Of a stretch of DNA of 64,000 bases, positions 53,175-61,592 are shown in pieces. The notes beneath the pieces are model-generated. The model was not told the DNA's origin. It did no database searches and worked only from the letters and a program-made list of their open reading frames with translations. Made by a program: the position numbers and the translations under genes. This DNA is from Pseudomonas alkylphenolica. GTDB lineage: Bacteria > Pseudomonadota > Gammaproteobacteria > Pseudomonadales > Pseudomonadaceae. Each line of letters starts with the position of its first letter. Within the stretch, counting starts at the first letter, position 1. The stretch is taken from positions 631,517 through 695,516 of the forward strand of contig NZ_QJRG01000049.1 of NCBI RefSeq assembly GCF_004025535.1. Reading direction: 5' to 3'.

Positions 53175-54269
53175 ATGAGCCAGCAACCGATCAAATTTGC
53201 CTACTGGGTACCCAACGTCAGTGGTGGTCTTGTCGTCAGCAAGATCGAACAACGCACCAGCTGGGATATCGATTACAACCGCAAGCTGGCGCAAATTGCC
53301 GAGCAGGCCGGGTTTGAGTATGCGTTGTCGCAAATCCGCTTCACCGCCGGGTACGGTGCTGACAACCAGCACGAATCGGTGACCATCAGCCACGCGTTGC
53401 TGGCCGCCACCGAAAAACTCAAGGTGATCGCCGCGATCCTGCCCGGCCCGTGGAGCCCGGCGTTGGCGGCCAAGCAATTGGCAACCATCGACCAGTTCAC
53501 CCACGGCCGGGTGGCGGTCAATATCGTCTCCGGCTGGTTCAAGGGCGAGTTCCGTGCCATCGGTGAGCCGTGGCTGGACCATGACGAGCGCTATCGCCGT
53601 TCGGAAGAATTCATCCGTGCCTTGAAAGGCATCTGGACCCAGGACGACTTCACCTTTCAGGGCGACTTCTACCGCTTCCACAACTACACCCTCAAACCCA
53701 AGCCGCTGCAGCAACCGCACCCGGAGATTTTCCAGGGCGGCAGCTCACGCGCGGCGCGCGACATGGCGGCCCGGGTGTCTGACTGGTACTTCACCAACGG
53801 CAACAGTGTTGAAGGGATCAAGGCGCAGGTCGACGATATCCGCGCCAAGGCGGCGCTCAATGGTCACTCGGTCAAGGTTGGGGTCAACGCGTTCATCATC
53901 GCGCGTGAAACCGAAGAGCAGGCCCGTGCGGTACTCGAAGAGATCATCGCCAAAGCCGACCCCGAGGCCGTCAGGGGCTTTGGTGGTGAAGCCAAAAACG
54001 CCGGGGCCGCCAGCCCGGAAGGTGACGGCAACTGGGCCAAGTCGACGTTTGAAGACCTGGTGCAGTACAACGACGGGTTCAAGACCAACCTGATCGGCAC
54101 ACCGCAACAAATTGCCGAGCGTATCGTGGCGCTCAAGGCGGTGGGCGTCGACCTGATCCTCTCCGGCTTCCTGCACTTTCAGGAAGAAGTCGAATACTTT
54201 GGCCAACACGTATTGCCGCTGGTACGTGAGTTGGAGCAGGCCGCACTGAGTGAACAGGTGGCGGTGTGA
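53175..54269 (+). CDS. sfnG: Dimethylsulfone monooxygenase SfnG
   Basis: Luciferase-like FMNH2-dependent monooxygenase of 364 residues, making methanesulfinate from dimethylsulfone under sulfur limitation. IKFAYWVPNVSGGLVVSKIEQRTSWDIDYNRKLAQIAE at the start and QFTHGRVAVNIVSGWFKGEF, FQGGSSRAARDMAARVSDWYF are SfnG/SsuD-type. The 363-residue family length fits. ATG at 53175 with GTGGAG eight bases upstream. Confidence 0.9.
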   Translation: MSQQPIKFAYWVPNVSGGLVVSKIEQRTSWDIDYNRKLAQIAEQAGFEYALSQIRFTAGYGADNQHESVTISHALLAATEKLKVIAAILPGPWSPALAAKQLATIDQFTHGRVAVNIVSGWFKGEFRAIGEPWLDHDERYRRSEEFIRALKGIWTQDDFTFQGDFYRFHNYTLKPKPLQQPHPEIFQGGSSRAARDMAARVSDWYFTNGNSVEGIKAQVDDIRAKAALNGHSVKVGVNAFIIARETEEQARAVLEEIIAKADPEAVRGFGGEAKNAGAASPEGDGNWAKSTFEDLVQYNDGFKTNLIGTPQQIAERIVALKAVGVDLILSGFLHFQEEVEYFGQHVLPLVRELEQAALSEQVAV

Positions 54270-54325
54270 GCTTCAATTGACACAGCGCCGGGCGATGAGC
54301 CTACCGATCGCCCGGCGCAAGGTCT

Positions 54326-55168
54326 TCAGTCGAGGTCGGCTGCTGCATGCCGCTCCGGCAACTGGCTGGCTTCATCGCCCCAGGTGCGGTTCACCCGTTG
54401 GCCACGCAGCACCGCGGGACGTTGGGCAATAGCCTCTGCCCAGCGCCGTACGTGGGTGTATTGCTGCACGTTGAGGAATTCGCCGGCCCCGTACAGGTTG
54501 CCGCGAACGAGCTGGCCGTACCACGGCCACACCGCGATGTCGGCAATGGTGTAGGCGTCACCGGCCAGGTAAGCGCTTTCGCTGAGGCGGCGGTCGAGCA
54601 CATCCAGCTGACGCTTGGCCTCCATGGTGAAGCGGTTGATCGGGTATTCGAACTTTTCTGGCGCGTAGGCATAGAAATGCCCGAAGCCGCCGCCCAGGTA
54701 AGGCGCCGCGCCCATTTGCCAGAACAGCCAGTTCAAGGTTTCGGTGCGCCCGGCCGGATCGCTGGGCAGAAAGTGGCCGAATTTTTCTGCCAGGTACAGC
54801 AAGATCGAGCCAGATTCGAATACGCGTATCGGCGGCTCGACGCTGCGGTCCAGCAAGGCCGGGATCTTCGAGTTGGGGTTGATCTGCACAAAGCCGCTGG
54901 AGAACTGGTCACCGTCATTGATGCGGATCAGCCAGGCATCGTATTCGGCAGCGCTGCAGCCAAGCGCCAGCAGTTCCTCGAGCAGGATCGTCACTTTGAC
55001 GCCGTTGGGCGTGGCCAGCGAATAGAGTTGAAGCGGGTGTTTGCCCACCGGCAGCACCTTGTCGTGGGTCGGCCCGGCCACCGGCCGGTTGATGTTGGCG
55101 AACTCGCCACCCGAAGGGGCATCATGCGTCCAGACCGTTGGGGGTACGTAAGCTGCTGCTTTGCTCAT
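54326..55168 (-). CDS. yghU: Glutathione S-transferase-like disulfide-bond oxidoreductase YghU
   Basis: 280 residues. YghU-type long N-terminus (FANINRPVAGPTHDKVLPVGKHPLQLYSLATPNGVKVTILLEELL), thioredoxin-fold with SKIPALLD and ESGSILLYLAEKFG, and C-terminal helical domain YPINRFTMEAKRQLDVLDRRL...AWPWYG-like IADIAVWPWYGQL. These proteins reduce disulfides using two glutathiones. RBS AGGAGG nine bases before the ATG at 55168. The gap to the PL7 gene is only 35 bp. Confidence 0.88.
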   Translation of the reverse strand: MSKAAAYVPPTVWTHDAPSGGEFANINRPVAGPTHDKVLPVGKHPLQLYSLATPNGVKVTILLEELLALGCSAAEYDAWLIRINDGDQFSSGFVQINPNSKIPALLDRSVEPPIRVFESGSILLYLAEKFGHFLPSDPAGRTETLNWLFWQMGAAPYLGGGFGHFYAYAPEKFEYPINRFTMEAKRQLDVLDRRLSESAYLAGDAYTIADIAVWPWYGQLVRGNLYGAGEFLNVQQYTHVRRWAEAIAQRPAVLRGQRVNRTWGDEASQLPERHAAADLD

Positions 55169-55203
55169 GGGGAATCCTCCTGATTGGCTGGCTGTACTGT
55201 TGC

Positions 55204-55878
55204 TCAGCTGTGCAGCAACTGCAAGGTACTGAGCTCGCACACCGAGGCATCGCTGGCCGCTGTGGCGCTGGTGTAGTCGACCTGGTTGTAGACCCCGCCA
55301 TGGAAGTTGAAGGTTTGCGTTTTCCAGTTGCTGTTCATGCGCAGCGAGCCGGTACTGGCGCTGATGCCCTTGCATTTGGCTTCCAGGGTCAACACCCCGG
55401 CGTCACTGACCTGCACGGTGACGGCGAACACCGCGTTCAACGGCACATTGCTCAACAGGGTGACGCTGGCCGGTGCGGCCTGGTTGAAGCTTGGGCGAAA
55501 GCCATAAGTGATCTTGCCTTTGTTCCAGAACACCTTGAGCACCGGGCTGTCGTCGTCTTTGACGTGCATCTGGGCGATCACCACCTTCTGCGCGTGGTTG
55601 ACCTGGGTCAGGGTCATGACCTGGTGGCAGCGATGGCGGTCGGCACTGGCCAGCGTCCAGTACTGGGCTTCTTTCCATTCGCAGCGGGTGCGGTGGGTGC
55701 TTTTGCTGGAGGCGCCCTTGGTCGGTGCGGTGAAACGCACCGAGCCGTCGGCGAGGGTGCTGATGACCTTGGGAAAACGGGCCAGCGCCTGGGCGCCGGT
55801 GAGCTCCAGGGCAACAGGCTCGGAGGCGGAGGTGGCCACCGGTGTGGTGATGATCAGCTTGTCGATGTTGACGGTCAT
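55204..55878 (-). CDS. Polysaccharide lyase family 7 (alginate lyase)-like protein
   Basis: 224 residues, no signal peptide. The three PL7 regions are visible: THRTRCEWKE (RxELR-like), KVVIAQMHVKDDDSPVLKVFW (QIH-like, with Met), and TFNFHGGVYNQVD (YFKAGxYxQ-like). So the Arg, Gln-x-His and final Tyr needed for beta-elimination are kept, with some changes. Related Pseudomonas proteins are cytoplasmic-looking alginate lyases of unclear physiological role. Palindromes lie in its 5' region. Confidence 0.78.
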   Translation of the reverse strand: MTVNIDKLIITTPVATSASEPVALELTGAQALARFPKVISTLADGSVRFTAPTKGASSKSTHRTRCEWKEAQYWTLASADRHRCHQVMTLTQVNHAQKVVIAQMHVKDDDSPVLKVFWNKGKITYGFRPSFNQAAPASVTLLSNVPLNAVFAVTVQVSDAGVLTLEAKCKGISASTGSLRMNSNWKTQTFNFHGGVYNQVDYTSATAASDASVCELSTLQLLHS

Positions 55879-55922
55879 GGGATGTTCTCCTGAACAAATG
55901 TGAGACCTGAGTGTCTGTACGT

Positions 55923-55941
55923 TGCGACAAAATGTGTCGCA
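55923..55941. promoter_or_regulatory. Inverted repeat TGCGACA-N5-TGTCGCA
   Basis: Perfect 7-bp arms with a 5-bp spacer, 45 bp upstream of the PL7 gene. Likely a regulator binding site; the factor is not identified. Confidence 0.5.
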
Positions 55942-55987
55942 GTCGAGGTCGAACTTATCGGCAAGCTAAATCTGCGTCAATGCTGGC

Positions 55988-56005
55988 AGCTAAATTAATT
56001 TAGCT
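55988..56005. promoter_or_regulatory. 18-bp perfect palindrome AGCTAAATTAATTTAGCT
   Basis: Perfect palindrome in an otherwise GC-rich region; the half AGCTAAAT also occurs singly at 55964-55971. Between the PL7 gene and the terminator of the Puu operon. Probably an operator for the PL7 gene. Confidence 0.5.
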
Positions 56006-56012
56006 ACCCATG

Positions 56013-56035
56013 AAAAAGCCCGCACACGGCGGGCT
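56013..56035 (-). terminator. Rho-independent terminator of the puu-like operon
   Basis: On the minus strand AGCCCGC and GCGGGCT arms around a short loop, followed by TTTTT, 18 bp after the stop of the glutamine synthetase-like gene. Confidence 0.85.
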
Positions 56036-56052
56036 TGTCCACTACGGCCTGA

Positions 56053-57405
56053 TCACATGAACCAGCGGTACTCCCGGGCGCTGATGTCGTGCATGAAGGC
56101 CAGGTGGTCCTGACGCTTGTTCTCGCAGTACACCATCACGAACTCGCTGCCCAAGGCCTGGTTGACCACCGGGTGCTGGCGCATGGCGGCGACGGCACTG
56201 AGCATGTCCTTGGGAAATTCGATGCCGCTGCTGCGGTCTTCGTTGAGTGGGGCGATCGGCTCGCGGGCGGCATCCAGGCCGTGCTCCATGCCACTGAGGA
56301 TGGCGGCCAGCACCAGGTACGGGTTGGCGTCGGCGCCGGCCAGGCGATGCTCGATGCGCAAGTTGCGCGGGTCGGATTCGGGGATGCGAATGCACGCATC
56401 GCGGTCCTCGAAGCCCCAGCTCGCGCGGCTGGCGGCATTGACCATGGCGCCGTAGCGGCGGGTGGCGTTGTGGTTGGCGGCGAAGATCGGCATGCAGTGC
56501 GGCAGCAGCTCCAGGCAGCCGGCTACCGCATGGCGCAGGGGTTGCTGCTGATCAGCGGCGAGCAGGTTGTTGCCGTCGCGGTCATACAGGCTGACATGCA
56601 CGTGCATGCCGCTGCCTGGTGCGTCGAGGTAGGGCTTGCTCATGAAGCTGGCACGCATGCCGTGCTTGAGTGCCACGCCGCGTGTGCTGCGGCAGAACAG
56701 CGCGGCCCAGTCTGCGGCACGCAAGCCGTCGTCGCAGTGGCCGAAGTTGATTTCGAACTGGCCGGGGCCCAGTTCGGCGGTGATGACGTTGGCGTCCACT
56801 CCTTGTTCGTTGGCCGCCTCGACCATTTCGCGCAACACATCGGAGTACCGCGACAGGCGTTCGATATGCATGTTCGGCTGATCGTCGGGGTCATCGCTGA
56901 ACGGGTCGCGGGGGAACTGCGGCAGGCCGTCCTTGAGGGTGCGGTCGAACAGGTAAAACTCCAGCTCGAACGCCACCACCGGGCGAATGCCGCGTTTTTC
57001 CAGGCGTTTGAGCACCTGGGCGAGTACCTCCCGAGGCTCGAACTCGATGGGGGCCGAGGTGCCGTCGGAACTGATCAGCATTTGCCCCAGTGGCTGGTTT
57101 TCCCAGCGCACCGGCTTCAGCGTACCGGGGATCAAACGCCGTGGTGCATCCGGGTCACCGTCGTTGAAGCAGTAGTCGCCGATCGGGAACAGCCCGCCTT
57201 GCACGCCCAGCAACACACAGTTCTGCGGGAGTTTCAGCGGGCTGCCGGCGGCGACTTTTTCAAGCATGTCGATGGGGTAGCGCTTGCCATAGAAATGCCC
57301 GGGAATGTCCAGGCTGATCAAGTCGACATAACGCACCTGAGGATGCTTGGCGCGAAACGCGCGAACTTCACTAAGCAGATCAGGGCAGTCATTTGTTGTT
57401 GTCAT
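56053..57405 (-). CDS. Glutamine synthetase family protein, PuuA-like (gamma-glutamylpolyamine synthetase)
   Basis: 450 residues. GS-fold motifs: VAFELEFYLFDRT, DAPGSGMHVHVSLYDRDGNN, PIFAANHNATRRYG and NPYLVLAAILSGMEHGLDA. The C-terminal adenylylation Tyr motif of GlnA is missing. With the FAD oxidase and cupin-HTH regulator upstream it forms a Puu-like unit that gamma-glutamylates a polyamine or other amine for catabolism; the exact amine is unknown. Confidence 0.85.
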   Translation of the reverse strand: MTTTNDCPDLLSEVRAFRAKHPQVRYVDLISLDIPGHFYGKRYPIDMLEKVAAGSPLKLPQNCVLLGVQGGLFPIGDYCFNDGDPDAPRRLIPGTLKPVRWENQPLGQMLISSDGTSAPIEFEPREVLAQVLKRLEKRGIRPVVAFELEFYLFDRTLKDGLPQFPRDPFSDDPDDQPNMHIERLSRYSDVLREMVEAANEQGVDANVITAELGPGQFEINFGHCDDGLRAADWAALFCRSTRGVALKHGMRASFMSKPYLDAPGSGMHVHVSLYDRDGNNLLAADQQQPLRHAVAGCLELLPHCMPIFAANHNATRRYGAMVNAASRASWGFEDRDACIRIPESDPRNLRIEHRLAGADANPYLVLAAILSGMEHGLDAAREPIAPLNEDRSSGIEFPKDMLSAVAAMRQHPVVNQALGSEFVMVYCENKRQDHLAFMHDISAREYRWFM

Positions 57406-57429
57406 TACGTGCGATCCTGCGGCTTGTTT

Positions 57430-57987
57430 TCAACGGAATACCCAGAGCACCCGGGTCGTGTGTTCGGTAAGGTTGGCGTAGCGGAACTGGCTGTGCGGCG
57501 GTAGCTGAAAGCTGTCGTTGACCCCCAGCGTGACGGGCTCAAGGTTGTCGTCGAGCCAGATGCTCAGCTCGCCTTCGAGGACAAAGCCGCCTTGCTCGGA
57601 GCTGTCATCGAGGTGGCCTTCACCGCTGCTGGCACCGGGTGCCAGCAGGCTTTCGAGCATCGAAAAGCCGCCGGTGAGCTTGGGCGAGACCAGCACGTCG
57701 GTGATGCCGCTGGCGTAATAGAGCGTGCGCCGCTCGCCAGGACGGGTCACCCAGTCGACTTCCCGCGGCTTGCTCAGGTTGTAGAAGTAGGTGGTGGGCA
57801 CATCCAGGGTTTCGCTGATGGCGGTCAGGTCGGCCACGGTCGGGCGCGACAGGCCACGTTCCACCTGGGACAGAAAGCCCACCGAGCGGTCGATGCGCTG
57901 GGCCAGTTCGCCCAGCGTCAGGTTGCGGTGTTTGCGCAGGTCACGGATCAGGATCGCCAGGCCTTCGATTTCATCCTGCATGTCCAT
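57430..57987 (-). CDS. XRE-cupin transcriptional regulator, PuuR-like
   Basis: 185 residues: N-terminal HTH IRDLRKHRNLTLGELAQRIDRSVGFLSQVERGLSRPTVADL, and a C-terminal cupin (SEQGGFVLEGELSIWLDDN...FQLPPHSQFRYANLTEHTTRVLWVF). Resembles E. coli PuuR, the putrescine-responsive repressor of puu genes. Lies between the oxidase and synthetase genes, so it is probably autoregulated through the dyad at 59300-59349. Confidence 0.88.
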   Translation of the reverse strand: MDMQDEIEGLAILIRDLRKHRNLTLGELAQRIDRSVGFLSQVERGLSRPTVADLTAISETLDVPTTYFYNLSKPREVDWVTRPGERRTLYYASGITDVLVSPKLTGGFSMLESLLAPGASSGEGHLDDSSEQGGFVLEGELSIWLDDNLEPVTLGVNDSFQLPPHSQFRYANLTEHTTRVLWVFR

Positions 57988-57999
57988 GGAGCTGTCCTC

Positions 58000-59289
58000 T
58001 CAAAGGTTGTCTCGCAGGCGGTACCAGGCCTTGGCCGCGGCTTCCAAGGGGGCAGCGAGCAAATCGCCGCCGGGGAAGCGGCCGTTGTCGATGGCCTGGT
58101 ACAACGCCAGCAAATCGGTGTCGCCAAGGATGGCATCGCTGACGGCGCGGGCGCCAGCCAGGGTCGGCAGTACGCCGTGCCCGGAAAAGCCCTGCAGCCA
58201 GTAGCGCTGGCCGCTGCGGCCAATGTCCGGCGTGCGCCGCAGGCTGCAATCGATGTGCCCGCCCCAGGCGTGCTCGATGGCAACGCCGCGCAATTGCGGG
58301 AAGGCGCGCTCGAGCACCGGTCGGGTGGCCGCCGCGACATCTTCGGGAATGCCGCCCAGGTAGGTGCAGCCGCCGCCGAACAACAGGCGGTGGTCCGGGG
58401 TCAGGCGGAAATAGTCGGGTACGAACTGGTTGTCGATCACGCAGCTGTTACGTGGCAGCAGCGAACGGGCCAGGGCCGGGTCCAGGGGCGCGGTGGCCAC
58501 CTGGTAAGAGCCCACCGGCAGCAGGCGGCGCGACAGTTGCCGGTCGAGGCGGTCGATATAGGCATTGCAGGCCAGTACCAGCACATCGCTGCGCACTTCG
58601 CCGTGTTCGGTACGGGCGACGAAACCGTTGGCGGTTTCGCGATAGCTGAGCACCCGGGTCTGTTCGTACAGGCGCCCGCCGGCTTCCTCGATGGCAGTAG
58701 CCAGGCCCTGGGCCAGTTTCAGCGGGTTGAGGTGCGCGCCTTCGGGGTCGTACAGCGCTGCCTGGTAGCGTGGGCTGTCGATCCACTCGGGGAGTTCTTC
58801 ACGTTCGATCAGGCGCAGCTTGTCGTAGCCCCATTTTTCCACGGCCTCGCGCTGGGCCTCGCGCAGCATGCCGACGCGGCGGGGCAGCACGGCGGTCCAC
58901 AGGCTGCCTGGCCGGTAGTCGATGTCGAAGTCATGGTGGCCGGGGAGGTCGCGCATTTCTTCGGCGGCCCAGCACATGCTGTCCCAGAGACGGCGGGTAC
59001 GCTCCTGGCCCAGGGACTTTTCCAGCGGCCCCATGTCGCACGACCAACCCAGCAAGGCCTGCCCGCCGTTGCGCCCGGACGCTGCCCAGGCGACCCGGCT
59101 GGCTTCGAGCACGGTGACCCGTTTACCCGCCAGAGCCAGGCGCAGGGCCGTGTGCAGGCCGCTGAAACCGGCACCGATGATCAGCACTTCGGTGTCGAGC
59201 GAGGTGTTCAGGGTTGGGCGCAGGGGCAGGGGGCGGGGGAAGGTTTGTGCGTAGTAGCTGGCGACATGCTGAGCGGACTGCTTGAACAT
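58000..59289 (-). CDS. FAD-dependent oxidoreductase, PuuB-like (gamma-glutamylputrescine oxidase)
   Basis: 429 residues. DAO-type FAD site EVLIIGAGFSGLHTALRLALAGKRVTVLEASRVAWAASGRNGGQ (about 35-76), with the C-terminal WGGHIDCSLRRTPDIG and YWLQGFSGHGVLPTLAGA closing the flavin site. Family includes PuuB, OrdL and related amine oxidases. First gene of the minus-strand operon; ATG at 59289 with a weak GAGG. Confidence 0.85.
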   Translation of the reverse strand: MFKQSAQHVASYYAQTFPRPLPLRPTLNTSLDTEVLIIGAGFSGLHTALRLALAGKRVTVLEASRVAWAASGRNGGQALLGWSCDMGPLEKSLGQERTRRLWDSMCWAAEEMRDLPGHHDFDIDYRPGSLWTAVLPRRVGMLREAQREAVEKWGYDKLRLIEREELPEWIDSPRYQAALYDPEGAHLNPLKLAQGLATAIEEAGGRLYEQTRVLSYRETANGFVARTEHGEVRSDVLVLACNAYIDRLDRQLSRRLLPVGSYQVATAPLDPALARSLLPRNSCVIDNQFVPDYFRLTPDHRLLFGGGCTYLGGIPEDVAAATRPVLERAFPQLRGVAIEHAWGGHIDCSLRRTPDIGRSGQRYWLQGFSGHGVLPTLAGARAVSDAILGDTDLLALYQAIDNGRFPGGDLLAAPLEAAAKAWYRLRDNL

Positions 59290-59299
59290 GACGGGCCTC

Positions 59300-59349
59300 G
59301 TGAATTTTTATTGGTATATTTTCATGAAAAACTACCAGATAAATTTCAC
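59300..59349. promoter_or_regulatory. 50-bp dyad, probable PuuR-like operator/promoter
   Basis: Outer arms GTGAATTTTTATTGGTA (59300-59316) and its imperfect inverse (59333-59349; 13 of 17) share the centre 59324.5 with a perfect inner palindrome TTTTCATGAAAA (59319-59330). It lies 10-60 bp before the oxidase start, the only AT-rich stretch there. Confidence 0.6.
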
Positions 59350-59379
59350 GGTTCCAACCCCCACGTTTTGCCTGAATTT

Positions 59380-59447
59380 CCGTAGGAGCGGATTTATCCG
59401 CGAAAGGACTGCAGTGCGGCCTTTCGCGGATAAATCCACGCCTACAG
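59380..59447. repeat. REP-like inverted repeat
   Basis: Arms cgtaggagcggatttatccg and its inverse (cggataaatccacgcctacag), near-perfect, with ctgcagtg between. The right arm runs into the last codons of the repressor gene. Confidence 0.8.
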
Positions 59448-60116
59448 CCGCCGTGCGTTCCACACGAGCAACACCCGCGCCTGAATATGTAGCTTCTCCA
59501 GCGCCGCGCCCTCAATCATCAACGGCGGATACAACGGATTATCCGAAATCATCCGCAACCCCCCGCCCGTCATGCGTTGCAAGCGCTTGACGAACAGATC
59601 GCCCTCCAGGCTGAACACATACACCGCATCAGTGCGCACCTCGTTGACGCCACGGTCCACCAGCAGCGCATCGCCGTCATTGAACGTACCGGCCATGCTG
59701 TCGCCGTCGCCGCAGATGATCGCCAGGTTATTCAGCCCCGAATAACTGATGCCCTGGCTGCGCAGCCAGTCCTGGTGCACGGTCAGGTCGCGGATCACCT
59801 CGACATGCCCGGGCGGTGTGGTGCCGTTGCCCATGGAGCCACGAATATCGAAATGGGGAATGGTGACAAAGCCTGTCGGCAGGGCCGGGTCGACCAGCGG
59901 CACCTGGCCCTGCAGCACATCCATCCAGCCCCCGGGCAGGCCTTCGGCCGCTTCGATGCGGCGGGCCACTTCGTCACCGAGGTTCTTTTCGGTCTTGTGC
60001 GACAGGATCTGGCTCAGGTGAGCCGGGTTGATGCCCCAGCGTTCTGCGCAGGCAGCCTTGCGCTGGCTGCCGATCAGTTGCAGCAGGTTGGTTTTACGGA
60101 TGTCGTGGATGTTCAT
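59442..60116 (-). CDS. S24-family (P22 C2/LexA-like) HTH repressor
   Basis: 224 residues. N-terminal HTH RKTNLLQLIGSQRKAACAERWGINPAHLSQILSHKTEKNLG (residues 7-45); C-terminal S24 peptidase fold with the Ser in CGDGDSMAGTFNDGDALLVDR and the Lys in GDLFVKRLQRMTGG. The cleavable Ala/Cys-Gly site is not obvious. Phage-type repressor, but no phage genes are around it, so it may control a chromosomal stress or bacteriocin function. Own operator at 60135. Confidence 0.85.
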   Translation of the reverse strand: MNIHDIRKTNLLQLIGSQRKAACAERWGINPAHLSQILSHKTEKNLGDEVARRIEAAEGLPGGWMDVLQGQVPLVDPALPTGFVTIPHFDIRGSMGNGTTPPGHVEVIRDLTVHQDWLRSQGISYSGLNNLAIICGDGDSMAGTFNDGDALLVDRGVNEVRTDAVYVFSLEGDLFVKRLQRMTGGGLRMISDNPLYPPLMIEGAALEKLHIQARVLLVWNARRL

Positions 60117-60134
60117 GGGCGCCGGCTGCCAGTA

Positions 60135-60160
60135 TTTAGCTCTGTGCTAAACAGGCTAAA
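60135..60160. promoter_or_regulatory. Operator of the S24 repressor
   Basis: Perfect dyad TTTAGC-TCTGT-GCTAAA (60135-60151) followed after three bases by another GCTAAA (60155-60160), 18 bp upstream of the repressor start. Size and position fit autorepression. Confidence 0.65.
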
Positions 60161-60187
60161 CCAAAAGCGCCCACAGACAAAACCCGC

Positions 60188-60637
60188 TTATTGCACTTGC
60201 AGGCGCTGGGCCTGGGCCTTGAACAGGCGTTGACGCAGCAGGTCGTAGGCCCAGTTGTAGGCCATGGTGTAGGGCAGCATGAAGACGAAGAAGCCGATCT
60301 CCAGCATGAACGCCTGCACCAGCGACAAGTTCAGCATCAGCGCGGCAATCGGCACGCCGATGACGATAAAGCCGGTTTCGAAGCCACCGGCATGCAGGGC
60401 CCGGACCTTGACGCTGCGGGCCACCTTGTCCGCTGGCCAGAGGCGATCGAACACAGCGTTGTAGAGCATGTTCCAGAGCATCGCCACGCTCGACAGCACC
60501 AGGGTCAGGGCGCCCACTTCCAGCACCGAGCGGTTCATCAGCCAGGCGCCGATCGGGGCGCAGATCAGTACGGCAATGGCTTCGAAACCTACGGCGTGGA
60601 CGACACGCTCGGCGAAAGTTTTGTTGGACGCAATCAT
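60188..60637 (-). CDS. PACE-family multidrug/biocide exporter (AceI-like)
   Basis: 149 residues with four transmembrane helices built as two related pairs (bacterial transmembrane pair domains): ERVVHAVGFEAIAVLICAPIGAWLM and later ALHAGGFETGFIVIGVPIAALML; WNMLYNAVFDRLWP and YNWAYDLL-like ends are typical of the family. Conserved Glu in the first helix (GFEAI) is the AceI proton site. Exports chlorhexidine or polyamine-like compounds. Divergent from a LysR regulator, as for aceI/aceR. Confidence 0.88.
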   Translation of the reverse strand: MIASNKTFAERVVHAVGFEAIAVLICAPIGAWLMNRSVLEVGALTLVLSSVAMLWNMLYNAVFDRLWPADKVARSVKVRALHAGGFETGFIVIGVPIAALMLNLSLVQAFMLEIGFFVFMLPYTMAYNWAYDLLRQRLFKAQAQRLQVQ

Positions 60638-60731
60638 GACAACACCTGGGTGGTTGGTTTTGATGGGGTGATTGTCATCGGTTTTATGCGTATGTTAAAA
60701 ATGGATTCCATCGATAAAAGCGATAGACGAC

Positions 60732-61592
60732 ATGCGTTACTCACCCGAAGCGCTGCACGCCTTCGTCGAAGCGGTCGCGTTGGGCTCGTTCTCGGCGGCG
60801 GCGCGCAAATTGCGCAAAAGCCAGTCCACGGTCAGTGCGGCGATTGCCAACCTTGAGGCCGACCTTGGCGTCAGCCTGTTCGATCGGCAGAGCCGCCAGC
60901 CGGTGTTGACCGAGGCCGGGCGCAAGGTGCTGGGCCATGTGCAGGAGATTCTGGCGGCCAGCGAACGCCTCGACGCGTTGAGCATTCGTCTGGCCGACAA
61001 TGTCGAGCCGCGCCTGACCATCGTCCTCTCGGACATGTACCAGCTCACCCCGGACAACCAGGTCATGCGCCAGTTCGAGCAGCGCTATCAGGACATCGAG
61101 CTCGAATGCATGATTGCCGAGGCGGGGGATGTCCTGAGCCTGTTGCAAAGCGGGCGGGCGCACCTGGGGCTGCTCGCGGCGCAACCGGTGTACCCGCCGG
61201 ACATCGCCACCCGGCGCTTGCCCCACCAGGCGCAGATGGGCATTTTCGTTGCCCGCGCGCACCCGCTGGCGGCACTGCAGCAGCCGACTCAGGCGAGCCT
61301 GGCCAGCCATCGTCAGCTGTACCTCAATACCTACGCCGACAGCGAGTACAAGCCGCAAGGGCGGGTGTGGTCGGCGCCGGATTACCTGTTGCTACTGGAA
61401 ATGACCGAACAGGGGTTCGGCTGGGCCGAACTGCCCCACGGGCTGGTGCAGCAATATGGGCATGGCCAGCTGGTGGAATTGCGCCTGGATGGCTGGCCGC
61501 GACCGATCGCCGTGGATGCGGCCTGGTCGCGGCTGACCCCGCCGGGGCCGGCGGGGTTGTGGTTGCTGGACTGGCTAGGCCGTGAGGGCTAG
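60732..61592 (+). CDS. LysR-family regulator (AceR-like)
   Basis: 286 residues. N-terminal wHTH MRYSPEALHAFVEAVALGSFSAAARKLRKSQSTVSAAIANLEADLGVSLFDRQSRQPVLTEAG, then the effector-binding domain. Divergent from the PACE exporter across about 94 bp, hence the probable activator of that gene. The 3' end (from about 61457) is duplicated 1840 bp downstream. Confidence 0.88.
   Translation: MRYSPEALHAFVEAVALGSFSAAARKLRKSQSTVSAAIANLEADLGVSLFDRQSRQPVLTEAGRKVLGHVQEILAASERLDALSIRLADNVEPRLTIVLSDMYQLTPDNQVMRQFEQRYQDIELECMIAEAGDVLSLLQSGRAHLGLLAAQPVYPPDIATRRLPHQAQMGIFVARAHPLAALQQPTQASLASHRQLYLNTYADSEYKPQGRVWSAPDYLLLLEMTEQGFGWAELPHGLVQQYGHGQLVELRLDGWPRPIAVDAAWSRLTPPGPAGLWLLDWLGREG

Noticed and set aside
55923..55960. 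ArgR binding site (TGTCGC-N8-AA)
   Set aside because: TGTCGC is present in both directions but the AA at the required spacing is missing.
59442..60160. Prophage remnant
   Set aside because: Only the repressor looks phage-like; neighbours are housekeeping or exporter genes and no integrase or att repeats are seen.
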